This document shows positions 1-8,870 of a DNA stretch of 64,000 nucleotides, piece after piece; the stretch's first letter is position 1, and every line of letters begins with the position of its first letter. Below the pieces are notes generated by a model, which was not told the DNA's origin, made no database searches, and saw only the letters and a list, made by a program, of their open reading frames with translations. Position numbers and translations under genes: made by a program. Source of the DNA: Photobacterium toruni (lineage in GTDB: Bacteria > Pseudomonadota > Gammaproteobacteria > Enterobacterales > Vibrionaceae); assembly GCF_024529955.1 (NCBI RefSeq), contig NZ_AP024854.1, positions 434,001 through 498,000 of the forward strand, written 5' to 3'.

Positions 1-584
1 TTTAGTGCACTGAAAAGTTGTTGAAGCGCTTTACCACGGTGTGATAGTTGCTTTTTACGACTTGGATCGAGTTGCGCTGAAGCACATTGATCTTCTGGCA
101 CCCAGAAAATAGGATCATAACCAAAGCCATTATCACCATGACGTTCAGTTAAAATGCTGCCTTCCCATGAACCATGACAAACTAATGGCGTTGGATCATT
201 TTCGTGACGCATCATCACTAAGACACAATGGAAACGCGCACTGCGTTGTGCTTCTGGAACACCGTCCATTGCCGCAAGTAATTTATCAATATTTTCAGCA
301 TCAGTGGCACCTTCACCAGCGAAACGAGCAGAATAAATACCCGGTGCGCCTTGAAGATAATCAACCTCAAGCCCCGAATCATCAGCAATGGCAGCACAAC
401 CGGTTTCTTTAGCGGCATGGCGTGCCTTGATGATCGCATTTTCAATAAAAGTGGTGCCTGTTTCTGCCACTTCTGAAACATTAAAATCGCTTTGAGCGAC
501 AACATCAAAACCAAAGTCAGCAAGTAGGGACGCCATTTCTTTTACTTTGCCTTGATTGCCTGTTGCCAGTACCAGTTTGCTCAT
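1..584 (-). CDS. rdgB: XTP/dITP diphosphatase RdgB, C-terminus cut by window edge
   Basis: Inosine/xanthosine triphosphate pyrophosphatase of the Ham1/RdgB family, which hydrolyses dITP and XTP to keep deaminated purines out of DNA. The reverse strand from 584 reads [20 protein letters not shown], with the family's N-terminal nucleotide motif (ATGNxGKxxE), then [12 protein letters not shown] and [17 protein letters not shown], the substrate-pocket motifs, and [11 protein letters not shown] near the end. About 194 codons are present, so only a few C-terminal residues lie outside the window. It is the distal gene of the yggS-proC-yggT-yggU-rdgB run, separated from yggU by a hairpin terminator. 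It has no in-window stop codon. Confidence 0.95.
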   Translation of the reverse strand, partial: MSKLVLATGNQGKVKEMASLLADFGFDVVAQSDFNVSEVAETGTTFIENAIIKARHAAKETGCAAIADDSGLEVDYLQGAPGIYSARFAGEGATDAENIDKLLAAMDGVPEAQRSARFHCVLVMMRHENDPTPLVCHGSWEGSILTERHGDNGFGYDPIFWVPEDQCASAQLDPSRKKQLSHRGKALQQLFSAL

Positions 585-736
585 ATTGATGCCTTTTGAA
601 AACGTTAATTCGTTAATGACTGCTATGATAGCCGTTGTGTGGGTAATAACAAAGCCGCGCATAGTACAAGATGATTGTTTGCGGTTTATATCTTGTTATG
701 GTTTATATGCCAATTTATGTATCAATGTACTGCAAT

Positions 737-772
737 AAAAAAAGCGAATACCCATAGGATATTCGCTTTTTT
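737..772 (-). terminator. Rho-independent terminator between yggU and rdgB
   Basis: AAAAAAGCGAATA (about 738-750) pairs with TATTCGCTTTTTT (760-772). The stem is flanked by A and T runs, so it can work on either strand; for the minus-strand operon it would end yggU transcripts, leaving rdgB to its own promoter in 585-736. Confidence 0.8.
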
Positions 773-794
773 AGGATAACAGTTGGCAGTAATA

Positions 795-1091
795 CTATTG
801 CATTAGATTGGCAATAGTTTCTGGAATCTGTTTTGGATCTTCAATTCGAATTTGCTTGTGGCGGCCTTGAAAGCCTTTTTCCACATGAACTAATCCCTTG
901 GCAACTTTAAATTGCTTGGCTAAATATTTGGCTAAATGCGCATTTGCCTTGCCATCAACGGGTGGCGCTGTAATGGCAATTTTTACTTTACCACCATGCA
1001 GACCAACGATTTGATCACGGCTGGCTTTAGGTTGAATGTAGAGTCGAATAACGACATCATCACCTTGGCGAAATACAGCATTATCACTCAT
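795..1091 (-). CDS. yggU: DUF167 family protein YggU
   Basis: Small conserved protein of the UPF0235/DUF167 (YggU) family, 98 aa, no established enzymatic role. The sequence [20 protein letters not shown], then [25 protein letters not shown], is the diagnostic family block (APPVDGKAN). I place the start at 1091 rather than the longer reading from 1103, because this ATG overlaps the yggT stop as ATGA (1088-1091), the usual translational-coupling arrangement. It lies in the conserved yggS-proC-yggT-yggU-rdgB order of gammaproteobacteria. Confidence 0.92.
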   Translation of the reverse strand: MSDNAVFRQGDDVVIRLYIQPKASRDQIVGLHGGKVKIAITAPPVDGKANAHLAKYLAKQFKVAKGLVHVEKGFQGRHKQIRIEDPKQIPETIANLMQ

Positions 1092-1645
1092 AATTGGAAC
1101 CAAATTGGACCAATTAAATCACCCATCAAATAGTTAGCAAACTGCAATCCTAAGAAGATCACTAGAATACTTAAATCAAGACCACCCATAGCAGGTAGTA
1201 CGCGACGAATAGGTGCCATTAGTGGTTCTGTTAGCTGGTGCATCACGTATTCCATTGGGCTGCGACCTTGGCTGACCCAACTTAAAATGGCACGAATTAA
1301 TAATACCCAGAATAATAATCCGCCAGCCGCTTTAATCAGTGCCAATAAACCAAAGAATAAGAACATTGGACTAAAGGCTGATGCACCGCCTGTTAATGCG
1401 AGTTGTAGCAGAATAAATTTAGCCACACATAATACGTAACCAAATAAAATGGTTGCCATATCAATAGAGCCAATTGATGGGATCACACGACGTAACGGTG
1501 CCACAACTGGTTGAGTTGCTTTGACGATAAATTGTGAGAATGGGTTATAAAAATCTGCTCGTGACCATTGTAACCAAACACGTAGCAACACAATCATGAT
1601 GTAGAGATCAAAGACTGTGGTAATTAAAAAAGCGAGTGAATTCAT
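1088..1645 (-). CDS. yggT: YggT family inner-membrane protein
   Basis: Integral membrane protein with two copies of the YGGT (CCB3-like) domain, 185 aa. Each half has a hydrophobic helix followed by an LRVWLQW or IRAILSW element and a P-x-x-x-x-RRV-(I/L)P motif: [17 protein letters not shown] around residue 46 and [17 protein letters not shown] around 142. This internal duplication is the family hallmark. In E. coli the family has been linked to osmotic tolerance; the molecular role is not settled. The stop overlaps the yggU start (ATGA), and proC ends just 9 bases upstream, so the three are probably co-transcribed. Confidence 0.93.
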   Translation of the reverse strand: MNSLAFLITTVFDLYIMIVLLRVWLQWSRADFYNPFSQFIVKATQPVVAPLRRVIPSIGSIDMATILFGYVLCVAKFILLQLALTGGASAFSPMFLFFGLLALIKAAGGLLFWVLLIRAILSWVSQGRSPMEYVMHQLTEPLMAPIRRVLPAMGGLDLSILVIFLGLQFANYLMGDLIGPIWFQL

Positions 1646-1654
1646 AATTAAACC

Positions 1655-2473
1655 TTAAAACAATTGTTCCATTTCTTGAGCACGAGCAACAGCAGCTTGC
1701 ATTGCCTTAGCCACGATTTCTGTTAAATGATGCTGATTGAACGTATTAATCGCTTCTGCTGTAGTGCCGCCTTTAGAAGTCACTTGCTGACGTAGTGTAG
1801 CAAGATCCGTTTCTGGATTTGCTTGCACCATTTCTGCTGCGCCTAATGCGGTTTGTTGAACGAGCAAGCGTGCGGTTTGTTCATCAAAACCTTGTGCTAT
1901 TGCTTGTTGTTGAATCGCTTCCATAAATAAGAAGAAGTAAGCGGGTGCACTGCCTGCTGCAGCAATGATACCATTGATATCTGCTTCTTGTTTAACCCAG
2001 CAAATTTCACCGACAGCTTGCAGTAATTGGCTCGCAAATTGATGATCTTGCGGTGCTAATGTTGAATCAGCATATAAGCCGCTCATGCCCTTACCAATTA
2101 ATGCTGGTGTGTTTGGCATTACGCGTACTAAATGCAATTGGCTATCAAGCATCGTTGCTAATCGAGCGCTGTTAATACCAGCAGCAATAGAGATCACTAA
2201 TTTATTACTGAAATCTACCGCTTGCAATGGTAAACAAACTTCAGCCATCAATTGAGGTTTTACTGCCAGTACAATAACATCAGCTTGCTGTGCTGCACGT
2301 AGGTTATTACTGTCGGTATGAATACCAAAATCACGGCTTAATGGTGCTAGACGGGTTTCACTAGGTGCCGTAGCGGTGATTTTACTTGCATCATAACCAC
2401 TGGCAATTAACCCGGCGATGATTGAACGTGCCATGTTACCGGCACCGATAAAAGCGATAGAACGCTGTTCCAT
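1655..2473 (-). CDS. proC: Pyrroline-5-carboxylate reductase
   Basis: Catalyses the last step of proline synthesis: NAD(P)H-dependent reduction of pyrroline-5-carboxylate. The protein begins MEQRSIAFIGAGNMARSIIAG, with the Rossmann GxGNM motif, and the C-terminal half has the P5C-reductase signature (TALGAAEMVQ then VTSKGGTTAEAI, residues about 205-245). Length of 272 aa is typical. I start at 2473: an AAAGGA ribosome site precedes this ATG, while the open frame further upstream lacks one and adds non-homologous residues. The neighbour yggS upstream is its usual partner. Confidence 0.96.
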   Translation of the reverse strand: MEQRSIAFIGAGNMARSIIAGLIASGYDASKITATAPSETRLAPLSRDFGIHTDSNNLRAAQQADVIVLAVKPQLMAEVCLPLQAVDFSNKLVISIAAGINSARLATMLDSQLHLVRVMPNTPALIGKGMSGLYADSTLAPQDHQFASQLLQAVGEICWVKQEADINGIIAAAGSAPAYFFLFMEAIQQQAIAQGFDEQTARLLVQQTALGAAEMVQANPETDLATLRQQVTSKGGTTAEAINTFNQHHLTEIVAKAMQAAVARAQEMEQLF

Positions 2474-2571
2474 GTAATATCCTTTGCTGTTGGTACGACG
2501 CGCAAACAAGTCGGCTGAGTCGTTGACCGTTATTAAAAAACTATTGTTAGGCTTTAAAAACCATTATTAGA

Positions 2572-3282
2572 TTAGGCTTGGTTGCTATAATCACGCGCAC
2601 CAAACAGGGCGGTACCAATACGAACCATAGTACTTCCTGCTGCAATAGCCGCTTCCATGTCACCGCTCATGCCCATTGATAACGTATCAAGTTGCGGATG
2701 GTGTGGTTTTAGTTGTTCTAATAAATCCGCTAATGCTTTAAAAGCAGCGAATTGGCTATCATAATCGGTTTCTGGTTGTGGGATCGACATTAATCCACGT
2801 AAAGTTAATTGAGGCATGGTTGCAATGGCTGCAGCGAGCTCTATAACCTCATTTGCGGAAATGCCTGATTTACTTGCTTCACCGCTGGTATTAACTTGCA
2901 ACAACACATTTAACGGTGCCATTGTTGTTGGTCGTTGTTCATTTAAACGGGTTGCTGTTTTTAGGCGATCAATGGAATGAACCCAATCAAAATGCTCAGC
3001 AATCGGGCGAGTTTTATTTGATTGAATTGGACCAATAAAGTGCCAAACTAATTGTTTTGCAGCGGGATGGCTCGCAAAATAATTAACTTTATCAACCCCT
3101 TCCTGAACGTAGTTTTCACCAAAAGCAAATAGACCGGCGTCAATCGCTTGTTCGATTGCAGTAACGGGCTTAGTTTTACTTACTGCTAGCAGTTGCACTG
3201 AATCGATGTCTCTACCGCATTTTTCAGTTGCGAGTGCCATCTCATTGATGACCTGTGTAATATTTTGCTTAATACTGTTCAT
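2572..3282 (-). CDS. yggS: PLP homeostasis protein YggS
   Basis: Pyridoxal-5'-phosphate-binding protein of the YggS/PROSC (PLPBP) family, 236 aa. It folds like the N-terminal barrel of alanine racemase but is a PLP carrier and homeostasis factor rather than an enzyme. VQLLAVSKTKP (residues 28-38) contains the PLP-binding lysine; FGENYVQEG, WHFIGPIQSNK, SMGMSGDMEAAI and the terminal VRIGTALFG give the phosphate-binding and family motifs. The gene runs divergently from pilT, with only about 25 bases between the two start codons, and is first of the yggS-proC-yggT-yggU set. Confidence 0.95.
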   Translation of the reverse strand: MNSIKQNITQVINEMALATEKCGRDIDSVQLLAVSKTKPVTAIEQAIDAGLFAFGENYVQEGVDKVNYFASHPAAKQLVWHFIGPIQSNKTRPIAEHFDWVHSIDRLKTATRLNEQRPTTMAPLNVLLQVNTSGEASKSGISANEVIELAAAIATMPQLTLRGLMSIPQPETDYDSQFAAFKALADLLEQLKPHHPQLDTLSMGMSGDMEAAIAAGSTMVRIGTALFGARDYSNQA

Positions 3283-3307
3283 AATTAATTCTTGAGGAAA
3301 GTTGTTT

Positions 3308-4345
3308 ATGGATATTACCGAATTACTCGATTTTAGTGTAAAGCATAACGCATCAGATCTGCACCTTTCTGCGGGTGTTCCACCAATAATAAGGGTGGAT
3401 GGTGATGTGAGAAAGCTCAGTTTACCTGCTTTAACTCATACAGAAGTGCACCAATTGATCTTTGATATTATGAACGATGCACAGCGTCGAGAATATGAAG
3501 AAAAATTAGAAGTCGATTTTTCTTTTGAATTACCTGAAGTTGGTCGTTTCAGGGTTAATGCTTTTCATCAGTCTCGTGGTGCTTCTGCTGTACTACGAAC
3601 TATCCCTATGAATATTCCTACGTTAGCGTCACTGAATGTTCCTGAGGTTTTTTATGATATTGCGCAGCTTAACCGTGGGTTAGTACTGGTCACTGGCGCA
3701 ACGGGCTCAGGTAAATCAACCACCATTGCCGCCTTAGTAGATTACATCAATAGCAACTATCAACGCCATATATTGACCATTGAAGATCCGATCGAATTTG
3801 TCCATACCAGTAAAAGCTGTCTGATCAATCAACGTGAAGTGCATCGCGATACCTTAAGTTTCCAAAATGCACTGCGATCATCATTGCGTGAAGATCCCGA
3901 TGTGATTGTCGTGGGTGAGTTGCGTGATCAAGAAACCATTAGTTTGGCATTAACGGCAGCTGAAACCGGTCACTTGGTATTAGGTACTTTGCATACCAGT
4001 TCAGCAGCTAAAACGGTTGACCGTATTATTGATGTTTTTCCTGGTAATGATAAATCGATGGTGCGCTCAATGTTGTCAGAATCATTGCGCGCCGTTGTGG
4101 CACAAAACTTATTGAAGTGTACCTCTGGTGGTCGTGTTGCGTGTCATGAAGTGATGATGGCAACGCCGGCTATTCGTAATTTAATCCGTGAAGATAAAAT
4201 TGCTCAGATGTATTCGATGATTCAAACCGGTTCATCACTTGGTATGCAGACCATGGAACAAAGTGTAAAAATGCTGGTGGCACAAGGAATGGTAGCTGCC
4301 GAAGAAGGGCGTCGTATTCTTGATAGTAATCAACGTGGATTTTAG
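3308..4345 (+). CDS. pilT: Type IV pilus retraction ATPase PilT
   Basis: Hexameric cytoplasmic ATPase that depolymerises type IV pili for twitching, DNA uptake and surface sensing. It has the N-terminal ASDLHLSAG PAS-like module, Walker A GATGSGKST (residues 130-138), the Asp box LTIEDPIEF, Walker B VGELRD and the His box GHLVLGTLHT. Length 345 aa is standard. The ATG at 3308 is preferred over an in-frame TTG at 3302: AGGAAAG lies 7-8 bases before the ATG. pilU follows after 4 bases. Confidence 0.97.
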   Translation: MDITELLDFSVKHNASDLHLSAGVPPIIRVDGDVRKLSLPALTHTEVHQLIFDIMNDAQRREYEEKLEVDFSFELPEVGRFRVNAFHQSRGASAVLRTIPMNIPTLASLNVPEVFYDIAQLNRGLVLVTGATGSGKSTTIAALVDYINSNYQRHILTIEDPIEFVHTSKSCLINQREVHRDTLSFQNALRSSLREDPDVIVVGELRDQETISLALTAAETGHLVLGTLHTSSAAKTVDRIIDVFPGNDKSMVRSMLSESLRAVVAQNLLKCTSGGRVACHEVMMATPAIRNLIREDKIAQMYSMIQTGSSLGMQTMEQSVKMLVAQGMVAAEEGRRILDSNQRGF

Positions 4346-4349
4346 ATAA

Positions 4350-5468
4350 ATGAATAATTGCATGACGTTAGATGACATTCTTGAACAGGTTGTTATTAAA
4401 AAAGCTTCTGATTTATATATTACGGTTGATTCAGCGTGTTTATTAAAAATTGACGGTAATCTGCATGATATAGGCAAGGTATTAACCCGTGATGATGTTG
4501 ATAGTTTGTTTGATCAAGCGATGGATGCCAACCTCAGACAGGAGTTTATCAGTACCAAAGAAGCTAATTTTGCTTTAGTGCGTAATGAACATCGATTTCG
4601 TGTCAGTGCTTTTTGGCAACGAGAATTACCCGGAATGGTGATCCGTCGTATTGAATCTCAAATTCCGCAAATAAGTGACTTGCAGTTACCGATTGAGATG
4701 GAGCGATTAGCATTATCGAAACGGGGTTTGGTATTAATTGTCGGGGCGACAGGTTCTGGTAAATCAACCTCAATGGCAGCCATGACGGGCTATCGTAATC
4801 AGCATCGAAGTGGGCATATTTTAACGGTTGAAGATCCAATTGAATTTGTTCATAAACACAACAAATGCATTGTCACTCAGCGTGAAGTTGGGCTGGACAC
4901 TGCTAGCTATGAAGTGGCACTAAAAAATTCATTACGCCAAGCACCAGATATGATTTTGATTGGTGAAATTCGTACTCGTGAAACGATGGAATATGCGATG
5001 AATTTTGCTGAAACTGGCCATTTATGTATGGCAACGTTGCATGCCAATAATGCTAATCAGGCATTAGAGCGAATTTTACATTTAGTACCTGAAGAACGAC
5101 GTGATCAATTTTTATTTGATTTATCTCTTAATCTTAAATGTATTTTGGCGCAGCAGTTAGTTGCTGATGCTAATGGTGTTGGTCGCCATGGTGTGTATGA
5201 ATTATTACTGAATACACCGCGAGTTGCCGATTTAATTCGACGGGGTGATTTGTATGAAATTAAAGATGTGATGGCGAAATCAACGGATGCAGGAATGATA
5301 ACGTTTGACCAGTCATTGTATGCGTTATTTAGCGAAGGAAAAATAACTGAGCAAGATGCGCTGTACCATGCCGACTCCGCTAATGATTTACGGTTAATGA
5401 TTAAATTGGGTGATCATAGTATTCAGCCGTTAAGTAGTTTATCGGGAGTAACGCTTGAAAACAGTTAA
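4350..5468 (+). CDS. pilU: PilT-dependent retraction ATPase PilU
   Basis: Paralogue of PilT and accessory retraction motor, 372 aa. It shares KASDLYITVD near the N-terminus, Walker A GATGSGKST, Asp box LTVEDPIEF, Walker B IGEIRT and GHLCMATLHA. It also has the longer C-terminal tail that distinguishes PilU from PilT. It starts 4 bases after pilT with no convincing ribosome site, consistent with translational coupling; the second in-frame ATG at 4362 is an alternative start. Work on related pili shows PilU needs PilT for activity. Confidence 0.96.
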   Translation: MNNCMTLDDILEQVVIKKASDLYITVDSACLLKIDGNLHDIGKVLTRDDVDSLFDQAMDANLRQEFISTKEANFALVRNEHRFRVSAFWQRELPGMVIRRIESQIPQISDLQLPIEMERLALSKRGLVLIVGATGSGKSTSMAAMTGYRNQHRSGHILTVEDPIEFVHKHNKCIVTQREVGLDTASYEVALKNSLRQAPDMILIGEIRTRETMEYAMNFAETGHLCMATLHANNANQALERILHLVPEERRDQFLFDLSLNLKCILAQQLVADANGVGRHGVYELLLNTPRVADLIRRGDLYEIKDVMAKSTDAGMITFDQSLYALFSEGKITEQDALYHADSANDLRLMIKLGDHSIQPLSSLSGVTLENS

Positions 5469-5501
5469 AGTCTATGATGATCCTTTTGCTAAAGGAACAT
5501 C

Positions 5502-5669
5502 ATGGGCAAATTGTTAATAATTATGGCCTGTACAAGTGTTTTTATTTAACTTGTTGTTTTGTAGGTTTTTTATTTTAAGTTTTCAACGCAAAATACAGTG
5601 GATAAGCTTTTGGGTTTAAGTGATCAAAAAGCTGTACAAGCTGATCAAGCCAGTGATACTGCAGCTTGA
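5502..5669 (+). pseudogene. Possible decayed small lipoprotein gene downstream of pilU
   Basis: An AAAGGA ribosome site 5 bases before an ATG at 5502 opens MGKLLIIMACTSVFI, then a stop at 5547. Basic residue, hydrophobic run and a cysteine at position 10 look like the start of a lipoprotein signal. A different frame then gives VDKLLGLSDQKAVQADQASD ending at a TGA near 5667. This looks like one coding sequence broken by indels. A short leader peptide or chance reading remains possible; I do not recognise the parent protein. Confidence 0.35.
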
Positions 5670-5742
5670 GAAACAAAGAGAAGTGATTTAGAAAACAGCT
5701 GTCAGCTTTGTGATGATCTTATGAGCTAAAGCTGTACCAGAC

Positions 5743-5785
5743 AAAAAAAAGACAAGCTCCAGATAGAAGCTTGTCTTTTTTTTTA
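5743..5785. terminator. Bidirectional terminator between pilU and ruvX
   Basis: GACAAGCT (5751-5758) pairs with AGCTTGTC (5768-5775), flanked by a run of 8 A on the left and 10 T on the right. It separates the convergent pilTU and yqgE-ruvX units. Confidence 0.85.
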
Positions 5786-5825
5786 TGTTTTTAGCCTGAG
5801 GTGATGATTAATTTTTTACTGTTGA

Positions 5826-6257
5826 TTAAGCGCCGTATTGACGTTCAAACCAACTTTCTAAAATCACTACTGCAGATTGTGAATCGATGTTGCCTTTACT
5901 TAATGAACGATAACCACCACGTTCAAACAAGTCAGCTTTGGCTTCCACTGTACTTAACCGTTCATCGTGTAATTCAACCGCGTAGCCAAATCGACCATGA
6001 ATACGGTTAGCAAATTTCTTTGCCCGTGGTGCGATGGTTTCAAGTTCTTTACCTGCAAGATCTAATGGTAAGCCCACTACAATTAAATCGGGTTGCCATT
6101 CTTTTAAGATTTTTTCAATGTCATCCCAATTAGGAATACCATCTTTGGCCTTTAAAGCGGCGAGTGGACTGGCTGTGCCAGTGAGTTCTTGACCGATAGC
6201 AGCACCAATACTTTTGGTGCCGTAATCAAAGCTTAATACGCTGCGAGATTGACTCAT
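5826..6257 (-). CDS. ruvX: Holliday junction resolvase-like protein RuvX (YqgF)
   Basis: RNase H-fold nuclease family protein, 143 aa, implicated in 16S rRNA 5'-end processing and called a putative Holliday junction resolvase. It opens with [17 protein letters not shown], holding the first catalytic aspartate, followed by [16 protein letters not shown] and [12 protein letters not shown] (second acidic site) and the final [14 protein letters not shown] block. The ATG overlaps the yqgE stop as ATGA (6254-6257), so the two are translationally coupled, the usual order. Confidence 0.95.
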   Translation of the reverse strand: MSQSRSVLSFDYGTKSIGAAIGQELTGTASPLAALKAKDGIPNWDDIEKILKEWQPDLIVVGLPLDLAGKELETIAPRAKKFANRIHGRFGYAVELHDERLSTVEAKADLFERGGYRSLSKGNIDSQSAVVILESWFERQYGA

Positions 6258-6817
6258 GCATGACCTATATCTGATGACAGATTCGCGGGGCTAATACCTA
6301 ATATTGCCATGGCTTGTTGCCAGCGCTGATCTATCGGAGTGGAAAAAATAATGTTGCTATCAGCTTCAATAGTGAGCCAATTATTATCCGCTAATTCTTG
6401 CTCAAGTTGACCGACATCCCACCCAGCATAACCGAGTGCAACAAGAAATTGTTGTGGTGCTTGGTCAGTACCTAGTTGAGCTAAAATATCTAAAGAAGTG
6501 GTAACAGCAAGTTGAGGCGTAATTACAATACTGGAGCTATAATCCGCTTGAATTGAGTGCAATACAAAGCCGCGATCTTCGGCAACAGGCCCACCATTAA
6601 GAACGGGAGCTTCAATACTTATAGGATCAACGAGCGGTCGTGTGCGTTCAATATCAATTTGATCAAGCATATCTGCAATTGAGATCTCAATCGGTTGATT
6701 AATGATGATGCCCATTGCACCTTCATCATTATGTTCACACACATAAATGACACTATGTTTGAAATTTGGATCTTGCATAGTGGGCATAGCCACTAAGAAA
6801 TGATTGGTCAGATTCAT
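6254..6817 (-). CDS. yqgE: UPF0301/DUF179 family protein YqgE
   Basis: Conserved 187-aa protein of the YqgE/AlgH family. The family block is clear: [20 protein letters not shown] at the N-terminus, then [29 protein letters not shown] and [18 protein letters not shown]. The molecular function is unresolved; in pseudomonads the homologue AlgH affects alginate regulation. It is placed upstream of ruvX with overlapping stop and start codons. Its own upstream region holds the gshB terminator. Confidence 0.93.
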   Translation of the reverse strand: MNLTNHFLVAMPTMQDPNFKHSVIYVCEHNDEGAMGIIINQPIEISIADMLDQIDIERTRPLVDPISIEAPVLNGGPVAEDRGFVLHSIQADYSSSIVITPQLAVTTSLDILAQLGTDQAPQQFLVALGYAGWDVGQLEQELADNNWLTIEADSNIIFSTPIDQRWQQAMAILGISPANLSSDIGHA

Positions 6818-6865
6818 TTACAACACCATTAAATACACGTCAGCACCGATGTTGGTGTTGATAAT

Positions 6866-6897
6866 AAAAAGCAGCGATAAAATATAATCGCTGCATT
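6866..6897 (-). terminator. gshB terminator
   Basis: GCAGCGAT (6871-6878) pairs with ATCGCTGC (6887-6894), followed on the minus strand by a TTTTTATT tail. It lies between gshB and yqgE. Confidence 0.75.
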
Positions 6898-6937
6898 CTT
6901 GATTTGATTATGGCTGATGTTTAACGCTTAGGTAATG

Positions 6938-7888
6938 TTAGTTAGCGTTAATACGGCGTTCAATCGCATCCATTAATTTACCTGTGATTGAAATATCAAA
7001 TGCAGCTTCAATTTCACAAATACAGGTTGGGCTAGTGACGTTAATTTCAGTTAGCTTGTCGCCAATCACATCAAGACCGACAAAGATTAAGCCTTTCTGT
7101 TTTAAAATTGGCGCTACAGTTTCGGCAATCTTACGATCAGTATCGCTAATTGGACGCGCTTCACCACGACCGCCAGCGGCTAAGTTACCACGGGTTTCGC
7201 CTTTGGCTGGAATACGCGCTAGGCAATATGGCATTGGCTCGCCATCAACCACTAAAATACGTTTATCACCGTTACTGATATCAGGCACAAATGTTTGCGC
7301 CATGCAGTAGTTTTCACCCATTGCGGTTAGCGTTTCAATGATCACAGATACGTTAGGATCATTTTTCATTACGCGGAAAATAGACGAGCCACCCATACCA
7401 TCAAGTGGTTTTAGAATCACATCACCGTGCTGTTGGTGAAATGCTTTTAGTTTCTCAGCACGACGAGTCACAATCGTGGTTGGCGTTAGCTCTGGGAACC
7501 ATGCAGTAAATAGCTTTTCATTACAATCACGTAGGCTTTGCGGTTTATTAACGATTAATGCACCGTTATCTTCTGCGCGCTCAAGAATGTAAGTCGCATA
7601 AATGTATTCAGTATCAAACGGAGGATCTTTACGCATTAATACCGCATCAAGATCAGCGAGTGGGATCTCTTGCTCATTATGGAATTCAAACCAGTCGTTT
7701 GGATCTTTTTTTACAGTGACAGTGCGCGTACGTGCAATTGCAACACCTTGCTCTAAAGAAAGATCACTCATTTCTATATAGTGTAATTCCCAACCACGAT
7801 GTTGTGCTTCCATCATCATGGCAAAGGTTGAATCTTTTTTGATATTGATAGACTGGATAGGGTCCATCACAATACCTAGCTTGATCAT
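6938..7888 (-). CDS. gshB: Glutathione synthetase
   Basis: ATP-grasp ligase joining gamma-glutamylcysteine and glycine, 316 aa. The N-terminal block LGIVMDPIQSINIKKDSTFA is highly conserved. VLMRKDPPFDTEYIYAT binds substrate, DVILKPLDGMGGSSIFR is the ATP-grasp glycine-rich loop (residues about 155-171), and the C-terminal LTEINVTSPTCICEIE carries Mg-binding residues. It follows rsmE by 17 bases and probably shares its transcript; the hairpin at 6866-6897 ends it. rsmE-gshB-yqgE-ruvX is the common gammaproteobacterial order. Confidence 0.97.
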   Translation of the reverse strand: MIKLGIVMDPIQSINIKKDSTFAMMMEAQHRGWELHYIEMSDLSLEQGVAIARTRTVTVKKDPNDWFEFHNEQEIPLADLDAVLMRKDPPFDTEYIYATYILERAEDNGALIVNKPQSLRDCNEKLFTAWFPELTPTTIVTRRAEKLKAFHQQHGDVILKPLDGMGGSSIFRVMKNDPNVSVIIETLTAMGENYCMAQTFVPDISNGDKRILVVDGEPMPYCLARIPAKGETRGNLAAGGRGEARPISDTDRKIAETVAPILKQKGLIFVGLDVIGDKLTEINVTSPTCICEIEAAFDISITGKLMDAIERRINAN

Positions 7889-7905
7889 TGTTTTCTCCTG
7901 ATTAC

Positions 7906-8637
7906 TTAGCCTAGATCACCAAAGCGAACTTGCAGTGCGGTAATGGCTGTCATTGCGGTAGTCTCAGTGCGTAATACACGTGGGCCTAATAAGATTTCGT
8001 CAAATTTATATTGCTCTGTCATGCTAATTTCTTCAGCAGACAAGCCACCTTCAGGACCAATCAATAACCGAACTTTCGTTACTGGGGTAGGGAGGGTGTT
8101 AATAGAATAATGCGCTCGAGGGTGCAAATTCAGTTTTAGACCATCATATTCTTCTGCGCACCATTGCTCCAGTTTCATTACAGGGCGAATGGTTGGTACG
8201 ACATTACGGCCACATTGCTCACAGGCTGCAATAGCGATTTTTTGCCACTGTTCAAGTTTTTTCTCAAAGCGTTCAGCATTGAGTTTAACGCCACAACGCT
8301 CTGAAATAAGTGGTGTAATGGTGTTAACACCCAACTCAACTGATTTTTGAATCGTGAACTCCATTTTATCACCGCGTGAAATCACTTGGCCTAAGTGAAT
8401 ATCTAAGGGTGATTCAATACTGTGTTCAATGCGCTCTTGAATCTCAACTTCAACACTTTTTTTGCTGGCGCTGCTAATAACAGCAGGGAACTCAGCGTTA
8501 CTGCCATCAAACAGTAATACTTGTTGTCCAACTTGCATACGCATAACGCGGCCAACATGGTTAGCCGCATCGTCGCTAAGCATAACCGTACCTTGGCTTG
8601 GTAAAGGTTGTGGATGGTAAATTCGTGGAATTCTCAT
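7906..8637 (-). CDS. rsmE: 16S rRNA (uracil-1498-N3) methyltransferase
   Basis: SPOUT-class methyltransferase that modifies U1498 of 16S rRNA, 243 aa. It begins [12 protein letters not shown]. The knotted C-terminal domain has [14 protein letters not shown] and [16 protein letters not shown], the SAM-binding SPOUT motifs; an EMTIQ-like [14 protein letters not shown] region precedes them. The upstream gap to endA contains two unusually good hairpins rather than an obvious promoter. Confidence 0.96.
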   Translation of the reverse strand: MRIPRIYHPQPLPSQGTVMLSDDAANHVGRVMRMQVGQQVLLFDGSNAEFPAVISSASKKSVEVEIQERIEHSIESPLDIHLGQVISRGDKMEFTIQKSVELGVNTITPLISERCGVKLNAERFEKKLEQWQKIAIAACEQCGRNVVPTIRPVMKLEQWCAEEYDGLKLNLHPRAHYSINTLPTPVTKVRLLIGPEGGLSAEEISMTEQYKFDEILLGPRVLRTETTAMTAITALQVRFGDLG

Positions 8638-8747
8638 GATGCGGTCATCTGTCGTAATGATTGAGTAATATCAGATATTACCACGGTTAGCGGCAGAGGG
8701 AGGGCAAAAGTTAATGTCTGAAATCGCCTAAATAGAGCCGAATAAAC

Positions 8748-8779
8748 AATAATGGTCGCGTTAAATGATGACCATTATT
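8748..8779 (-). terminator. Probable endA terminator hairpin
   Basis: AATAATGGTC (8748-8757) pairs with GACCATTATT (8770-8779). On the minus strand the arm is followed by a TGTTTATT tail, so it may end endA transcription. Confidence 0.5.
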
Positions 8780-8786
8780 ATCAGAG

Positions 8787-8823
8787 AATATTTGGTTTAT
8801 CAGTTAGGCGTAAACCAAATATT
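8787..8823. repeat. Perfect 13-bp inverted repeat between endA and rsmE
   Basis: AATATTTGGTTTA (8787-8799) and TAAACCAAATATT (8811-8823) are exact reverse complements around an 11-base loop. No T-run follows directly, so this is either part of a composite terminator with the neighbouring hairpin, a processed RNA stem, or a protein site. Confidence 0.6.
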
Positions 8824-8870
8824 TATGGGGCTGTTTACGCCATTACCGCAAAGCGAGGGAGGGGAGGATA

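Larger units (their letters stand above)
5469..5825. other. Gene-free gap between pilU and ruvX with decayed lipoprotein traces
   Basis: About 360 bases with no intact gene. It holds a truncated lipoprotein-like start (5502-5549), an in-frame stretch around 5588-5669 that translates as STQNTVDKLLGLSDQKAVQ and ends early, several AGCTG-rich short repeats, and a strong bidirectional terminator (5743-5785). Confidence 0.6.
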
